Part shown: positions 1-8,121 of the stretch, piece by piece
Numbering within the stretch: position 1 is the stretch's first letter
How the letters are laid out: every line of letters starts with the position of its first letter
Assembly (NCBI GenBank): GCA_016706365.1
Contig: JADJJU010000010.1
Span: 1 to 64,000 of the forward strand
Direction of reading: 5' to 3'
Length of the DNA: 64,000 bases
Origin: Saprospiraceae bacterium
GTDB lineage: Bacteria; Bacteroidota; Bacteroidia; Chitinophagales; Saprospiraceae
The notes under the pieces: model-generated
The model's database searches: none
The model's input: only the letters and a program-made list of their open reading frames with translations
Told to the model about the DNA's origin: nothing
Program-made: the position numbers and the translations under genes

Positions 1-133
1 TGTAAATCCTTGGCATTAGCCGGGCAAAAGTTGTCCGTGAATTGATTCTGCTTGTTTCATCAATCAGATCTGGAGACCATATAGTTCAATCGAATCTATT
101 CCGATTCCATTGTTAAAAGGACCAGGTACAACG

Positions 134-160
134 CCAGCGCATGAATGTGTCATACGCTGG
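134..160. repeat. Imperfect inverted repeat downstream of the HTH gene
   Basis: The arms CCAGCGCATGA (134-144) and TCATACGCTGG (150-160) are complementary except for one position and enclose a 5-base loop. It lies 53 bases past the stop of the minus-strand HTH gene. There is no T-run, so it is not a clear intrinsic terminator. The remaining bases 1-212 show no gene I can support. Confidence 0.45.
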
Positions 161-212
161 TCCTCATCCCACAATGAAAACGAACTCAAGAAATTGAAAA
201 CTGGATCTTTGA

Positions 213-497
213 TCAGGCACGTTCAAGCTGATTTTTACCTGAATTCAGAAAATCCATGATCTCATCATAGTCATAGAGCAATCCTCCTCCGACCCGGATA
301 AATGGAATGGTACCATTATTCCGGTGGGTCTGCAGTGTGCCGGCAGACATTTTGAGAAGAGACATGACTTCATGTGTTTTGAGAAATCTTTTGGGGGCTG
401 CATGTGCCGGAATCTTTAATAACATTTTCTGAATGTCAGAAAGCAATTCCATTTTAAATTCTCGTAAATCGTCGGTAGTAATAATTTGTGTTGGCAT
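213..497 (-). CDS. Excisionase-like helix-turn-helix DNA-binding protein
   Basis: This small protein of about 94 aa has a C-terminal MerR/excisionase-type winged helix (HTH_17 type). The visible pattern is FLKTHEVMSLLKMSAGTLQ followed by HRNNGTIPFIRVGG and a YDYDEIMDFL helix. Such proteins are common in CTnDOT-like conjugative elements of Bacteroidota, where they act as recombination directionality factors or regulators. I chose the ATG at 497 because the reading frame further upstream has no family-like sequence and runs into an AT-rich promoter region. The RteC-like gene upstream and the integrase at 8.7-9.95 kb support a mobile-element setting. Whether it is an excisionase or a repressor cannot be told from sequence. 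Confidence 0.7.
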   Translation of the reverse strand: MPTQIITTDDLREFKMELLSDIQKMLLKIPAHAAPKRFLKTHEVMSLLKMSAGTLQTHRNNGTIPFIRVGGGLLYDYDEIMDFLNSGKNQLERA

Positions 498-990
498 AAT
501 AAATATGGTTTTGGGTTCCCAACAAATTAGCACAAAATCAATGCCTGTGTTGTACCAGTGTACTAGTACACCCTGGTACACTACTGATAATCAATGAAAT
601 AAAAATTGAAAAAAGTTGAAAATGTGCCGAACGTATATTGATTCTATATAATATGATCACATTTTGAGTAAATAATCGAGCTTTGAGCGACCAATTGAAG
701 AAGGAGCTATTAACAGCCATTTATTTTGGAATCAAAATGGCATAAATTGTATCTTGGAGTGCAAATGGGGAGAAAGCCTAAACAAAGAAAATTGTAGCGA
801 ATAAACTATGTGTGGCAAAACCTACATATTCATAGACACACACAGTTGGTTGCTGGTCCCTACTAGCGTGGGCATCAGCGGCTTGTGTGTAGGGGATGTG
901 GAGTCCCTCTCGTCGGGTTGTTTGGTGTCTCCACGCCCTTTTATACCTTAATTGTAGCTTAAGGGGTGTGCATTCTAAAACTTTAACAGT
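498..990. other. Non-coding stretch with a GC-rich, possibly structured block
   Basis: I see no convincing protein gene. The stretch from about 830 to 930 is clearly more GC-rich than its AT-rich surroundings and contains complementary words (TGTGGAG near 897 and CTCCACG near 929). It could hold an RNA or regulatory region of the mobile element. No known RNA family is recognised. Confidence 0.3.
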
Positions 991-1140
991 ATGAAACAAG
1001 CACCCAAGGGGCATAGGCCCATCAGCAATGATCTCAACACGCTCCTGGAGCTGAAAACGGCTTCGCATGGATGTACAGCAATTGCTCGAATTGACTATGT
1101 TAAAAATCATGAGGTTGGATGGGTTTTAATATCGGATTGA
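991..1140 (+). CDS. Possible small protein of 49 aa, unrecognised
   Basis: A short ATG-started frame encodes a product beginning MKQAPKGHRPISNDL and ending EVGWVLISD. The composition is protein-like, with mixed polar and hydrophobic residues and no low complexity. It is convergent with the RteC-like gene, whose stop lies 9 bases away. No family is recognised and no strong ribosome-binding site is visible. It may be spurious or the remnant of a longer gene of the mobile element. Confidence 0.2.
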   Translation: MKQAPKGHRPISNDLNTLLELKTASHGCTAIARIDYVKNHEVGWVLISD

Positions 1141-1148
1141 TGTAGAGA

Positions 1149-2381
1149 TTACTTCGATTTCAGAAAGTTTAGGAATCCCATTAGTCGATCAGTAATGACC
1201 TTTACTGTTCTAAAATTAAAAGCTTCTTTATAGCGGGTATTCAAGGTACTTGGATTAAGTTTCTCCAAATCCATCGGAATAATGAAGTAGCTTAAATACT
1301 GAAAGAATAATGTCATATCGTCGTGGTGAATGATCTTAGCCAATCTCAATAATTTGAACCAGGACCCCATTTCACTGACATTCATATTAACTTTGATTTT
1401 CCTCTGGACATAGATATAATTGCTATCATCCTTCTCCGTTGAAACGGACCCGGGGGATTCCTTAAAATAGTCAATGGATGACAAACACGATTTAATTATG
1501 AGCTCACTAAGATCAAAGATTTTTGAATTATACTTCGGGTGCTGAATCAAGCTTCGCTGATTACACTCCTTTATAAACTTTCTCAGAAAGTCAATTTTTA
1601 ATTCAACGGGTATAATCTCTTCCAATTTACTCTCAAGAAATTGGTTAACTGAAGATAAGATCCTTGTTGTATTGAGATTACATTCAATCAATAATTCAAT
1701 GAAAGAAACCTCTGTTGTTGAATGAATATCCTGCTTTTTGAAGAATTCATGCAAACGATTAATCAAATTTACAAGGAAAGATATTCGATTGTAGGAAATG
1801 GCAGGAATTGTATTGGTGTATATCAGTTCATTAAAATGCATATGTAATTCAGGAAGAATATTGATGGAATCCTCCAGAGCATTCAATGAGTCACTCACAG
1901 AGTGAATCAATCCTTTGTTTTGCTCTAGTGTAGCATCGACTACAAGTGGATTCGTGAATTTCTCCCTGTCAATAAAAGGCTCGAAATGATGGTAAAGGAA
2001 TTTCTGCACTTTCTCACAATACAAGCCAGCCAATGTAAAAAAGTCTTGAATAACAGGATTAATTGGCAATTCTGTTCGGGCATAATAACTTCCTTCGTCC
2101 AGGCGCCTATAGAAAATTCCAATGTTGTGAATGATTAATTCGAGATGAGAACCAACCATGGATTTTGGTGATTGATGATTGGATCCTACTTCCAAAATTG
2201 ATAGACGAAGATTCTCTTTTATTTCCTCAACCTGAGTCTTTAGGGAAAGATTGAGATAGAAATAAGCCAGCTGGTTGACTTCCAATTCATTAAGATCCAG
2301 TGGAAATGAAAATGTAACCACTGATCCATCAAGAGATCCTTTCACTTCCTTGATGGATATTCCGGAAGCCGGCAAATTCAA
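1149..2381 (-). CDS. RteC-like protein of a conjugative/integrative element
   Basis: A protein of about 410 aa, rich in Leu, Ile, Asn and Glu and without signal peptide or membrane segments. The C-terminal ~110 residues follow the RteC pattern: an RKIKVNMNVSEMGSWFKLL stretch, then a KII...LFFQYLSYF segment, then LNPSTLNTRYKEAF and a final helix. In CTnDOT, RteC activates excision genes in response to RteA/RteB; this is known for the family, not shown here. The frame opens with TTG and there is no good ATG near it. An adjacent open frame upstream (about 2413-2656, same strand) reads as protein in another frame, so the true 5' end may lie there behind a frameshift. Its place between an excisionase-like gene and an integrase fits a degraded integrative element. 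Confidence 0.6.
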   Translation of the reverse strand: MNLPASGISIKEVKGSLDGSVVTFSFPLDLNELEVNQLAYFYLNLSLKTQVEEIKENLRLSILEVGSNHQSPKSMVGSHLELIIHNIGIFYRRLDEGSYYARTELPINPVIQDFFTLAGLYCEKVQKFLYHHFEPFIDREKFTNPLVVDATLEQNKGLIHSVSDSLNALEDSINILPELHMHFNELIYTNTIPAISYNRISFLVNLINRLHEFFKKQDIHSTTEVSFIELLIECNLNTTRILSSVNQFLESKLEEIIPVELKIDFLRKFIKECNQRSLIQHPKYNSKIFDLSELIIKSCLSSIDYFKESPGSVSTEKDDSNYIYVQRKIKVNMNVSEMGSWFKLLRLAKIIHHDDMTLFFQYLSYFIIPMDLEKLNPSTLNTRYKEAFNFRTVKVITDRLMGFLNFLKSK

Positions 2382-3266
2382 GAATTCTGCAATGGCATCT
2401 TTCTCTGCAGCATTAAGGGCAGTCTTTGGAAAGCTGCAGTCTTAATGGGATAAGGAAAATATTGCTCGATTGCTTCAATATTCTAATCTCTCGAGTAGCA
2501 GCTTTCGAAAGGGAGAGCTGCATGACTTTATGAATAACTATGTCCGACTCCCTCTGATGTGCAGGATCCTGAAACGAGTTGAGCCCTTGAGGCTGGAGTA
2601 GCTTCTCCGGATGGAACTCGCCTTTGATGATGTCATCAAGAACTGTAGATAATAATTTGAACGCATATCACACCTCTTACAATATTAAAAAGTGCAAAAA
2701 AACCACTGAATTTCAGTGACAAATGAATCTGTATAATCTTGCTTTAGGTGCATTAACATCAATTGAATAGGGACTCAGGCAGAATCACTATACAATAAAA
2801 TCAAACGAAAGATAATAAAGATTAGCAAAATACATCAATCTGTAATTGAAATGTTTTTAAAAATATGGTGTGGATTATGGGTATAATGGGGATATACTAA
2901 TTGGGGGGGGAACGTCTATTGATGAGGTCATATCATCCAAGACTAAACCGAATTTCCCAAATCTAGATTCTGGAAAGGGTGGTCAATATAGGCCGGAATC
3001 AGGTTCAAAAGTTGGGCTGTTGTCCCATCAGAATGGCTTAATATGCTTTTACTTTTCATTGCGAGTGCATTCCTTAGTCGTTCATCTCTAAGGCGGGACT
3101 GTGGCAACTTCAAAATAGCTTTATAGATGTTTAATCAATATTTATTTTAGAACATAGCCAAAATCATTTATGCCTTAAAAGGGGTTTGGGGTGGCAGAGT
3201 AGTTGCGAACGAGGTGCAGACTGAACCACTGAACAAAAACAACCGAATACCATATTTCCTTTTCGT
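2382..3266. other. Gene-poor stretch with possible coding remnants
   Basis: The minus strand at about 2413-2656 carries an unbroken ~80-codon frame ending in a stop just before the RteC-like gene; it may be that gene's frameshifted 5' part or another remnant. The rest, to 3266, is AT-rich and has no gene I can support. A plus-strand frame at 2870-3091 overlaps a 32-base direct repeat (3033-3064) and looks spurious. A sentence-like element TCTCTAAGGCGGGA at about 3084 recurs at about 55933. Confidence 0.35.
3033..3064 (+). repeat. Direct repeat, copy 1 (partner at 5597-5628)
   Basis: A stretch of about 30 bases starting TGGCTTAATATGCTTTTACT is present here and again at 5597-5628 in the same orientation with only about two differences. 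The two copies flank the Fic gene. They could be a target-site duplication, recombination joints or part of a dispersed repeat. Confidence 0.6.
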
Positions 3267-3330
3267 GTGTTGGATTGCAATTCTTACGTTAATTCGTTGT
3301 TTATATCCCTGATAGTTATTTTATTTGCAT

Positions 3331-3426
3331 TAAATAATAACAAAAGCACAGCTTTAAATAATAATATTCGTACAACGGTAAATAATAATATTTGTACAGC
3401 ATTAAACAATAGGGATAACACAATAA
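3331..3426 (+). repeat. 24-bp tandem repeat, four copies, upstream of the Fic gene
   Basis: The core TAAATAATAA recurs at 3331, 3355 and 3379, and a decayed version (TAAACAATAG) at 3403, so the period is exactly 24 bp. Copies 2 and 3 also share ATTCGTACA/ATTTGTACA. The array ends right at the Fic start codon (3428). It may be a multi-site operator for the AbiEi-like domain of that protein. The same DNA would encode an 8-residue repeat in one frame, but I think a DNA-level role is more likely. Confidence 0.7.
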
Positions 3427-3427
3427 C

Positions 3428-4984
3428 ATGGCAACACCAGGAGAAAAATTAGCAGAATCATTGGAGAAATTGAAGGCTTTACAAGATAGTGGCGTTTTAG
3501 GGATTAAAGCAGATGATTTTACACGTGTACACCGTGAACGGTTAGTTGAACATGGATTTATACGAGAGGTTGTGAGAGGATGGTATATTTCTTCTCCGCC
3601 TGATGAACGACAAGGAGATAGTACTTCATGGTATACTTCTTTTTGGGGATTCTGTTCACGCCATTTGGAAGATCGTTACGGTGAAGATTACTGCATATCC
3701 GCTGAACAATCCTTAGTGATTCATGCAGGAAATCATTCCGTACCTCATCAACTAATTATTCGTGCTCCTAAAGGGAATAATATGCCTACCAACCTATTGT
3801 TTAATACGTCCTTATTTGTCATGAAATCTACCTTGCCGAATAAGGCAGAAATTGAGGTAAAAGAAGGGGTACGTATGGTAAATTTACCTTCTGCTATTGT
3901 TCATTGCCCGGCATCCATGTTTCAAACAAATGCTACAGATGTAAGAACTGCTTTATTACTCATACAAGACGCATCCCAATTGTTAGCCGTTCTTTTGGAT
4001 GGTGGTCATTCCACCATAGCAGGAAGATTAGCGGGTGCTTATCGAAATTTGGAGCAGGATAAAATTGCAAACGAACTGTTGAAAAGCATGAAAGCGGCAG
4101 GATATGATGTGCGGGAAACAGATCCTTTTGAGGAGAAAACACCTCTTGTTTTGGATACTCGTGAAAGATCTCCTTATGTGAATAGAATTCGTCTGATGTG
4201 GCATAAAATGCGAAAAGATATTATTGAAGTGTTTCCAATACCTCCGGGACTTCCTGCGGATACTGATGCATATATTATCAAAATGGAAGAAATCTATACA
4301 ATGGATGCTTACCATTCTTTATCGATTGAAAAATATAGGGTAACTCCCGAATTGATAGAACGAGTAAGAACCGGTGCATGGGATGCAAAAGAGAACGAAA
4401 CGGATAAACAGCAGAAAGATGCTATGGCCGCCAAGGGTTATTGGCAAGCATTTAATGCGGTGAAAGAAAGTATCCAACGAATTTTAAAAGGTGAAAATGC
4501 AGGTACTGTTGTCGATGATGAGCATGGTGATTGGTATCGGGAGCTGTTTGCTCCAGGTGTTGCCGTTGGTCTTTTGAAACCTTCGGATTTAGCGGGGTAT
4601 CGAAACAATCAGGTTTATATTAGTCAATCCAAACATACACCCATCAATAAGGATGGCGTGCGTGATGTAATGCCTCTTCTATTTGAATTATTGAGAAAGG
4701 AAGAACACGCAGGCGTTAGGGCAGTTATGGGTCATTTTGTTTTTGTTTTTATTCACCCTTACATGGATGGCAATGGCAGAATTGGACGGTTTCTCATGAA
4801 TGCCATGTTGGCTTCCGGTGGATATCCCTGGACGGTAATTCCTGTGGAAGAAAGAGAACGATACATGAAAGCATTAGAAGCTGCTAGTGTAGATTTAGAT
4901 ATTAAACCTTTTGCGGAGTTTTTAGGTTGGTTGGTTGAAGAAGGAATAAAGGGAACGCCTGTGGCAACGATTAAAACTGAATAA
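3428..4984 (+). CDS. Fic-family AMP-transferase-like protein with AbiEi-like N-terminal domain
   Basis: The 518-aa protein has the Fic signature HPYMDGNGRIGR at about residues 443-454, with the catalytic His and the phosphate-binding loop intact. Fic proteins usually transfer AMP or other nucleotides to target proteins. A helix at about residues 298-302 (SLSIE followed by K) resembles the inhibitory S/TxxxE motif, but with K where G or N is usual. The first ~200 residues (RLVEHGFIREVVRGWYIS, then ISAEQSL and HQLIIRAP) resemble the winged-helix and following domain of AbiEi antitoxins. The fusion may thus carry its own DNA-binding or antitoxin half. It is a single gene with no partner, preceded by the 24-bp tandem repeats, and sits between short direct repeats in the mobile region. 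Confidence 0.85.
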   Translation: MATPGEKLAESLEKLKALQDSGVLGIKADDFTRVHRERLVEHGFIREVVRGWYISSPPDERQGDSTSWYTSFWGFCSRHLEDRYGEDYCISAEQSLVIHAGNHSVPHQLIIRAPKGNNMPTNLLFNTSLFVMKSTLPNKAEIEVKEGVRMVNLPSAIVHCPASMFQTNATDVRTALLLIQDASQLLAVLLDGGHSTIAGRLAGAYRNLEQDKIANELLKSMKAAGYDVRETDPFEEKTPLVLDTRERSPYVNRIRLMWHKMRKDIIEVFPIPPGLPADTDAYIIKMEEIYTMDAYHSLSIEKYRVTPELIERVRTGAWDAKENETDKQQKDAMAAKGYWQAFNAVKESIQRILKGENAGTVVDDEHGDWYRELFAPGVAVGLLKPSDLAGYRNNQVYISQSKHTPINKDGVRDVMPLLFELLRKEEHAGVRAVMGHFVFVFIHPYMDGNGRIGRFLMNAMLASGGYPWTVIPVEERERYMKALEAASVDLDIKPFAEFLGWLVEEGIKGTPVATIKTE

Positions 4985-5178
4985 GTTTCCAATTTAGAAT
5001 ATGAATATCCTCCATACAAGTTTTATTTGAATGCAAATGGATCTAAACTTGAAACGCATACTAAATCGAAACTTTGAGACTATATTTTTTTAGGTAGCAA
5101 GCCTCAGTAATGCGCTCGAGAGGCCTCGCTTTTACTTCGGTTCACTTCAGTCATAAAATATAATTTATGCCTGAACGA

Positions 5179-5190
5179 ATGATATATCAT
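5179..5190. promoter_or_regulatory. Palindrome ATGATATATCAT (copy in integrase remnant)
   Basis: A perfect 12-bp palindrome. The same site at 8611-8622 lies 26 bases upstream of the HipB-like start codon, so it is a candidate operator kept in the duplicated segment. Its function here, without the regulator gene next to it, is doubtful. Confidence 0.4.
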
Positions 5191-5236
5191 GCAAAAGTAC
5201 AGCAATTAAATAAATTACGATAAATGGCAGAGGGCT

Positions 5237-5498
5237 CTAAAGATTGGTCCCGGTTCTTATAATATTATTCATCCCCTGCCCTCCTAGCCTCTCCCTCAAA
5301 GCCCGCATATCCTCAGACAACTTGCGCTCCACAACTTTGCATAAATCTGTGTAGTGGAAATCTTTGTATGTCCCAGCATTTTGCTGACTGATTCTATTGG
5401 TACTCCATTGGCCAGTGTGATTGTAGTTGCAAATGTATGCCTGGCCAGGTGAAATGTCATGCGTTTTTCAATCTTACAAATTTGACCAATTTCCTTAC
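5237..5498 (-). pseudogene. Decayed 3' fragment of a tyrosine recombinase gene
   Basis: The translation matches the last ~85 codons of the intact integrase at 8668-9951. It includes the catalytic H..R block MTFHLARHTFATT and the MLGHTKISTTQIYA block. A 1-bp loss near 5340 breaks the frame just after the tyrosine region. Homology stops abruptly at about 5498, where unrelated AT-rich DNA begins, so the rest of the gene is missing. No functional product is expected. Confidence 0.85.
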
Positions 5499-5596
5499 CA
5501 AATTTGTGACAAAATAAAAGAATCCAAATAAATGCAAAGCATTGAAAAACAAATAGAAAGATCAATAAAAAGTAAGCCAAATTGCTGGGTCACCAG

Positions 5597-5628
5597 ACTG
5601 GCTTAATATGCTTTTACTTTTCATAGCG
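5597..5628 (+). repeat. Direct repeat, copy 2 (partner at 3033-3064)
   Basis: Second copy of the element containing CTTAATATGCTTTTACTTTT. Together the two copies bracket a 2.5-kb segment with the Fic gene and the integrase fragment. Flanking sequences differ, so the shared block is short and sharply bounded. Confidence 0.6.
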
Positions 5629-5757
5629 CTTCAATGACTTGAGGAGTCATTGCATTGATACAAAAGATAATTGATTTGGTAAAATCTAGTGATTGAAAGT
5701 AACTTTGAGCTGACTAAAGAGATAGTATCATTGGATTCTTTAAGAAATTTCTCCCCG

Positions 5758-6026
5758 TCATTCGCAGTGGATTAAATCAATTCCTAAAGCAGTCTCCATT
5801 TTGACAATGTTTTCCAGGGTAAGATTATGCAAACCACCTAGCCATTTAGATACTTCCAAAGGTGATTGGCCCATAGCATCAGCAAGCTGCACATTGCTCC
5901 AGCCTTTGCTTCAAGGCCAAACGCACTTTTTTCAGTGATTGCAAGGTTCTTTTCTACGAATGCTTCAATCTCAGGATTACCATTTTTATCCAACCAATTG
6001 GTGATTAAATTATTTTCATTTCTCAT
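5758..6026 (-). pseudogene. Frameshifted HigA/Xre-type antitoxin
   Basis: The first ~40 codons (RNENNLITNWLDKNGNPEI...) continue only to KAGAMC. A second frame continues as WSNVQLADAMGQSPLEVSKW, then LGGLHNLTLENIVKMETALG, a clear Cro/C1-type helix-turn-helix of the kind seen in HigA-like antitoxins. Adding one base at about 5905 joins the two into a normal protein of ~89 aa. The break is not at a long homopolymer, so real decay is possible. No toxin gene is recognisable upstream, where a higBA-type toxin would be expected. An unrecognised frame lies at 6047-6319. Confidence 0.7.
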
Positions 6027-6539
6027 TATAGTGTCAATTATAATTGTTAATCCATTCCATAATAAAATCTCATCCAGCTCAATGTCTGTTTGATCGTTGC
6101 TTCAGGGATTTTCTGTATCAATAAGCGCTTTATGAATAAGTTTTGACAATCTGTTTGCGTTTCAAAATGTGGTATCACCTTTTCACATTCCTGATAAGCA
6201 TCTGCAGTTTTCACTTTTCCATTAAAAAACACCAGTGGATCATCCAGTGTTTGATATCGGATAATAAATATGCATAATATTTGGCAATTTACAATGTACA
6301 GAATTAAGAAGATAAGCATGTATCATTGATGCATTAGAAAGGATCGTTTGCATTAGAGAAAAACCCTGATATACATTGTGATTACATGAATAGTGTGTAG
6401 ATTTATTCATGTACTTTTTGGTTAAAAGCGCCAGAATATTGAAATTGCATTGAAATGTGATTCATTTGAAACTTAATTTGACTTGATTGAATTGATTATT
6501 ACAGATATAATTGATAATAGACAGTAAATTCTTCTAAGC
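6027..6539. other. Stretch without a supported gene
   Basis: A minus-strand frame at 6047-6319 (90 codons) starts with a hydrophobic run and ends WMRFYYGMD. It sits where the toxin partner of the HigA-like remnant would be, but I do not recognise it and would not call it a gene. The rest is AT-rich upstream sequence of the plus-strand cassette. Confidence 0.3.
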
Positions 6540-6983
6540 ATGTCCAAAAACAAAAAAGAAACACGTTCACAAAGTCCAAAATCAGGCTTATTTAAGAAAG
6601 CAATTGAGGCAGTAAGTCCAACTAGAGTCAGATTAGTAAGGGATTCAAAATCTGGTATTAGACCTCAAAACGCTCCAGAGTCAAAAAATTCCGACCAAAA
6701 AAGAACAGCTACTGGAAGAAAAGCCAGCTCAGTTTTTCCTCTAAAATCTGGATACGTCAAACCAGTTATGCATGATTTCCAGCCAATATCAACTCCCAAA
6801 AATACAGTACAAACCAGCGAAGAAATTAAAGTGAACGAACAGTTATCTATTGATCCAAAACTAATTGAAATGAGTCAGCTATTATTTGCTGAAGCTACTC
6901 CACTGGAAGGCGCTGAATATGATACTTTAACTGAACTGTATAAATCTTCATTAAAATCCGAACCTACAATCAAGTTAAAATAA
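6540..6983 (+). CDS. Unrecognised small basic protein, first gene of a three-gene cassette
   Basis: The protein has 147 aa. The first ~90 residues are rich in Lys, Ser, Pro and Gln (KKETRSQSPKSGLFKKAIEA) and probably disordered. The C-terminal ~55 residues are more acidic and look helical (DPKLIEMSQLLFAEATPL). There is no signal peptide or membrane segment and I recognise no family. It lies 21 bp upstream of the next gene on the same strand, so the two are probably co-transcribed. A disordered basic protein beside a PemK-like or SxxCDI protein and an Xre regulator suggests a toxin-antitoxin or defence cassette, but that rests on context alone. Confidence 0.6.
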   Translation: MSKNKKETRSQSPKSGLFKKAIEAVSPTRVRLVRDSKSGIRPQNAPESKNSDQKRTATGRKASSVFPLKSGYVKPVMHDFQPISTPKNTVQTSEEIKVNEQLSIDPKLIEMSQLLFAEATPLEGAEYDTLTELYKSSLKSEPTIKLK

Positions 6984-7004
6984 TCATATAATAACAGATT
7001 ATAG

Positions 7005-7640
7005 ATGAGCATTGATTTTGATGATACAGAAAAGCTACTTCCTGACCAGCTCTCTAAGACCGGAAAGGGAAGACTACAATTATTTCTTTCACAGTTTAAA
7101 ACTTTAAATAATTTCAGCGAATATTATGACGATAACGACTATTCGTCATTTTTGCAAGGTGATGTAATTAACGACGTTTATACGTGTTCAATGAATTCTG
7201 ATAAGACAGTACATGGACCTGGGTATCGACCGGCCATTATCATTTCTAACAGTTGTGATATTAGCGCGGAAAATGAAAGAAAATATATAAATAAAAATTG
7301 CCTAATGGCTCCCGTGGAGGATTTAGATACCCACAGATCAATGTTATTACGAGGGCAATCTGAGGATAAATCTGTAGATGATCTTATAAAATTAATAAAA
7401 CAGCAGCAAAAAACAAATCTTTTATATCTGCCGCCAGCTTCCGACACAGGAGTAGAATATATTGCTATTCTGGATAAAATATTCTCTCATCCCCCTGAAT
7501 TATTAAATGAGATGCTCCCACATAATAAAGCACTCAGAATTTCTTCTTTAAGTCAAGCTGGCCACTATTTATTTCTGTGCAAATTGTCTTTTCATATATG
7601 CAGAATACCAGAAGCTCCTGATAGAACTTTTCGGAAATGA
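7005..7640 (+). CDS. Unrecognised protein with GDV...GYRPAIIISNSCDIS signature
   Basis: A soluble protein of 211 aa. Residues ~50-95 read QGDVINDVY, then GYRPAIIISNSCDISAENE, then CLMAPVEDL. The order GD[IV]...G-R-P-A-I-I-I-S resembles the conserved strands of PemK/MazF-fold proteins. The SxSCDI motif also matches a loosely known group of small proteins of unknown function that carry S-x-x-C-D. I therefore suspect a small beta-barrel domain, without claiming nuclease activity. A motif LLYLPPASDTGVEYIAILDKI follows at ~140-160. It is probably co-transcribed with the basic protein upstream, and a separate Xre-type regulator gene follows 215 bp downstream. Confidence 0.6.
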   Translation: MSIDFDDTEKLLPDQLSKTGKGRLQLFLSQFKTLNNFSEYYDDNDYSSFLQGDVINDVYTCSMNSDKTVHGPGYRPAIIISNSCDISAENERKYINKNCLMAPVEDLDTHRSMLLRGQSEDKSVDDLIKLIKQQQKTNLLYLPPASDTGVEYIAILDKIFSHPPELLNEMLPHNKALRISSLSQAGHYLFLCKLSFHICRIPEAPDRTFRK

Positions 7641-7740
7641 TTTTGATATTTAATTGTTGTATTTTATTTGCGACAAATGTAAGTTGGATCTTGTCACAAA
7701 TTCACAATCAACTTAAGACCAAGCGATAATCTAAAAATTC

Positions 7741-7779
7741 TATCTTTGTAAATAAACAAAAGTTTAGCTTGAACTAAAC
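7741..7779 (+). promoter_or_regulatory. Promoter-like box and inverted repeat before the Xre gene
   Basis: TATCTTTG at 7741-7748 fits the Bacteroidota -7 box TAnnTTTG. Just downstream, GTTTAG (7762-7767) and CTAAAC (7774-7779) form a perfect inverted repeat, a plausible operator for autoregulation by the Xre protein encoded 75 bp further on. No clear -33 TTTG was found, so the promoter is tentative. Confidence 0.4.
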
Positions 7780-7783
7780 AATT

Positions 7784-7858
7784 ATGCCTAAAGCCAGGTT
7801 AAAGGCATTAAGAAGTTCAAATTATCAAAACTCGTTGATACTAAATTTAAAGATATGA
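7784..7858 (+). CDS. Possible 24-aa leader peptide overlapping the Xre start
   Basis: An ATG at 7784 opens a 24-codon frame (MPKARLKALRSSNYQ...) whose TGA overlaps the ATG of the Xre gene in an ATGA arrangement. Such an overlap suggests translational coupling. The peptide is basic and not recognised. It may be chance, because short frames are common; the exact overlap and the position right after the promoter-like box make it worth listing. Confidence 0.3.
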   Translation: MPKARLKALRSSNYQNSLILNLKI

Positions 7859-8121
7859 TTTCAAGAGAAGAACTTTTAAAAAGCAAGGAGTTTTGGTTAG
7901 TCAAACTTCAAGCTGCTTTATTCGAGCAGGTAGAGCTCTATTTAAAAGAAAATAATATTTCCAAAACTGAATTTGCTAATCGGTTAGGTGTCAGCAAAGG
8001 TTATGTGTCTCAATTACTAAATGGAGATTTTGACCATAAGATGAGTAAATTAATAGAATTAAGTCTTGCAATTGGTAAAGCACCTATTTTAGAATTTGAG
8101 GACATTGACAAATGTATTTAA
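7855..8121 (+). CDS. Xre-family helix-turn-helix regulator
   Basis: An 88-aa protein with a Cro/C1-type helix-turn-helix at about residues 35-75 (ISKTEFANRLGVSKGYVSQ, then LLNGDFDHKMSKLIELSLAI). The N-terminal helix (SREELLKSKEFWLVKLQ) is typical of antitoxin-like Xre proteins in Bacteroidota. The stop comes early. If the AAA at 8110-8112 were AA, the frame would continue to 8194 with a protein-like tail ending PVNINLSEPSR. The true protein is therefore possibly ~112 aa. It is the last gene of the cassette that starts at 6540 and is probably the regulator or antitoxin of that set. Confidence 0.8.
   Translation: MISREELLKSKEFWLVKLQAALFEQVELYLKENNISKTEFANRLGVSKGYVSQLLNGDFDHKMSKLIELSLAIGKAPILEFEDIDKCI

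Larger units (their letters stand above)
5148..5498 (+). repeat. Direct repeat of the integrase 3' end and adjacent promoter region (copy 1; copy 2 at 8578-8930)
   Basis: The sequence from CAGTCATAAA (the start-codon region of the HipB-like gene in copy 2) through the palindrome ATGATATATCAT to about 5498 matches 8578-8930 in the same orientation, with scattered substitutions and indels. Copy 1 is the decayed one. The two copies flank about 3.1 kb holding the HigA-like remnant, the 147-aa/211-aa/Xre cassette and the HipB-like gene. This suggests tandem integration or homologous recombination within the element. Confidence 0.8.

Noticed and set aside
778..1110. 110-codon open frame on the minus strand
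   Set aside because: Overlaps the GC-rich block and a plus-strand small frame, has no family-like motifs and an odd Cys/His-rich composition; probably chance.
3331..3426. Tandem 24-bp repeats as a possible CRISPR array
   Set aside because: Repeats are contiguous without unique spacers and no cas genes are present.
3267..3452. 61-codon frame with an 8-residue repeat (ALNNN...)
   Set aside because: The peptide repeat is just the 24-bp DNA repeat read in frame, it overlaps the Fic start, and the GTG start has no support.
5296..5580. 94-codon frame read as an independent gene
   Set aside because: Its core is the integrase 3' fragment and its N-terminus is unrelated AT-rich DNA; better called a pseudogene fragment.
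6047..6319. 90-codon minus-strand frame as toxin partner of the HigA-like remnant
   Set aside because: No HigB/RelE-type sequence features could be recognised, so a toxin call would be a guess.
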